From Desulfosediminicola flagellatus (GTDB lineage: Bacteria > Desulfobacterota > Desulfobulbia > Desulfobulbales > Desulfocapsaceae), in NCBI RefSeq assembly GCF_005116655.2, contig NZ_CP050698.1, positions 6,094,501 through 6,158,500 on the forward strand: a DNA stretch of 64,000 nt. Direction: 5' to 3'. This document shows positions 63,431-64,000 of this stretch, one piece after another; positions within the stretch are counted from its first letter, which is position 1, and every line of letters starts with the position of its first letter. A program made the translations under genes and the position numbers. The notes below the pieces were generated by a model. It made no database searches, was not told where the DNA came from, and worked only from the letters and a program-made list of their open reading frames with translations.

Positions 63431-64000
63431 TGGTCAGCATCGAAAAACTCGCAGCACTCACACCAGAATCTGGGGATCTGCTTTGTACAGAAATCATTGG
63501 TGAGCAGCATGTGCAGGTTCGCCAACTTGGCAATCTGCGCTGGATGAATTTTGGAGATGTGCCACTACAGTCGATAATCCTGATTGAAGATCCCGCTCGG
63601 TTAATCTTTCCCTACACTGAAGCGATGATGGCAGCTTTTCTTTTTTGTGAGCATCCAGTAAAGCTGCTCAACTTAGGTTTTGGGGGGGGATGTCTTGAGC
63701 GTTTTCTCTGGTCTGTGAATCCTGAAATACCCATTGTTTCAGTCGAATCGAGTGAAGCAGTGATTTCTCTTTCTAAACGATATTTCTCTATCCCTGAGAG
63801 TTTTCAGGTGTCTAATTTATCTGCAGAGGCGTATCTCAACCAATCCAAAGGGCAATACTCAATTATATTCTGCGATATATTTGATGCAGACGGGCATCCG
63901 CCCTGTATGACTGATCCCGTATTTTTTTCAAAGGTGTATGAGCATCTTTGCGAGGATGGAGTTGCGGTATTCAATACCATTGTCTCCTCCGAGCAGGACT
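63431..64000 (+). CDS. Spermidine-synthase-like methyltransferase-fold protein (partial, 3' end missing)
   Basis: The frame starts at ATG 63431, with GAGG and AAAGG upstream, and runs off the window after 190 residues. LLNLGFGGGCLERFLW matches the S-adenosyl ligand loop of the spermidine synthase/SAM methyltransferase fold, VSVESSEAVISLSKRYF the acidic second strand, and IIFCDIFDADGHP the catalytic-Asp region. These resemble SpeE-like proteins that often are not true aminopropyltransferases. The N-terminal beta domain is short. Lying divergent from a TetR regulator, it could be under that regulator's control. Confidence 0.75.

Overview
The window reads as a chromosomal segment of an anaerobic, Gram-negative bacterium, most likely a sulfate-reducing or related Desulfobacterota (Desulfobulbales-like) member. 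This is an inference from gene content: an anaerobic CO dehydrogenase (cooS), a lutABC lactate oxidation operon, a ferredoxin-linked 2-oxoacid oxidoreductase, a PEP-CTERM exported protein, many PAS/GGDEF/sigma-54 regulators, and tmRNA encoding a tag ending in AVAA. There is no rRNA, complete insertion sequence, prophage or CRISPR array. Housekeeping genes dominate, with roomy intergenic regions that carry small palindromic repeat elements.

Layout. 1-6 kb: 3' end of cooS, a CBS-domain protein, lutABC on the minus strand, and a divergent NorR-type sigma-54 activator with three evenly built palindromic sites directly before its start codon. 6-11 kb: a giant AsmA-like envelope protein and a flavodoxin. 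11-16 kb: an XRE-cupin regulator, a four-subunit 2-oxoacid:ferredoxin oxidoreductase and a leucine-type dehydrogenase, which together look like a branched-chain amino acid oxidation module. 16-22 kb: a PEP-CTERM protein, a MoeA-like protein, a repeat-containing NlpC/P60-like protein without signal peptide, and an amino-acid-type ABC binding protein. 22-25 kb: a Trp-rich leader peptide plus attenuator upstream of a fused anthranilate synthase of PhzE-like size. 25-31 kb: a small exported protein, a class III cyclase, a DEP-flavoprotein fusion, 6-phosphogluconate dehydrogenase and a 63-residue protein.

31-37 kb holds the most unusual cluster: a membrane SpoIIE-type phosphatase, an ABC exporter with a roughly 260-residue insertion inside its ATPase domain, a cyclic-nucleotide-binding protein, an RsbW-like kinase and a STAS protein, in a tight overlapping operon. 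This is a partner-switching circuit wired to an exporter, with no sigma factor nearby. 37-47 kb: two small unknown proteins, an HD-domain protein, a response-regulator diguanylate cyclase, purF, an M20 peptidase, ispDF, RNase P RNA, a zinc-ribbon coiled-coil protein, a Nif3 protein and tRNA-Met. 47-53 kb: an M48 peptidase with TPRs, endonuclease IV, a GspE/PilB ATPase, smpB and ssrA. 53-64 kb: a probably frameshifted small secreted protein, two alpha/beta hydrolases, a large hybrid sensor kinase, a metallophosphoesterase, a TetR regulator, and the start of a spermidine-synthase-like gene cut by the window edge.

Three families of non-coding repeat elements with imperfect terminal inverted repeats are visible (about 46981-47164 with a shorter relative near 10897-11045; 44302-44446 with a shared end at 36619-36641; 42859-43055). 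All coordinates and motifs come from reading the sequence. Family assignments rest on recalled motif knowledge without any database search.
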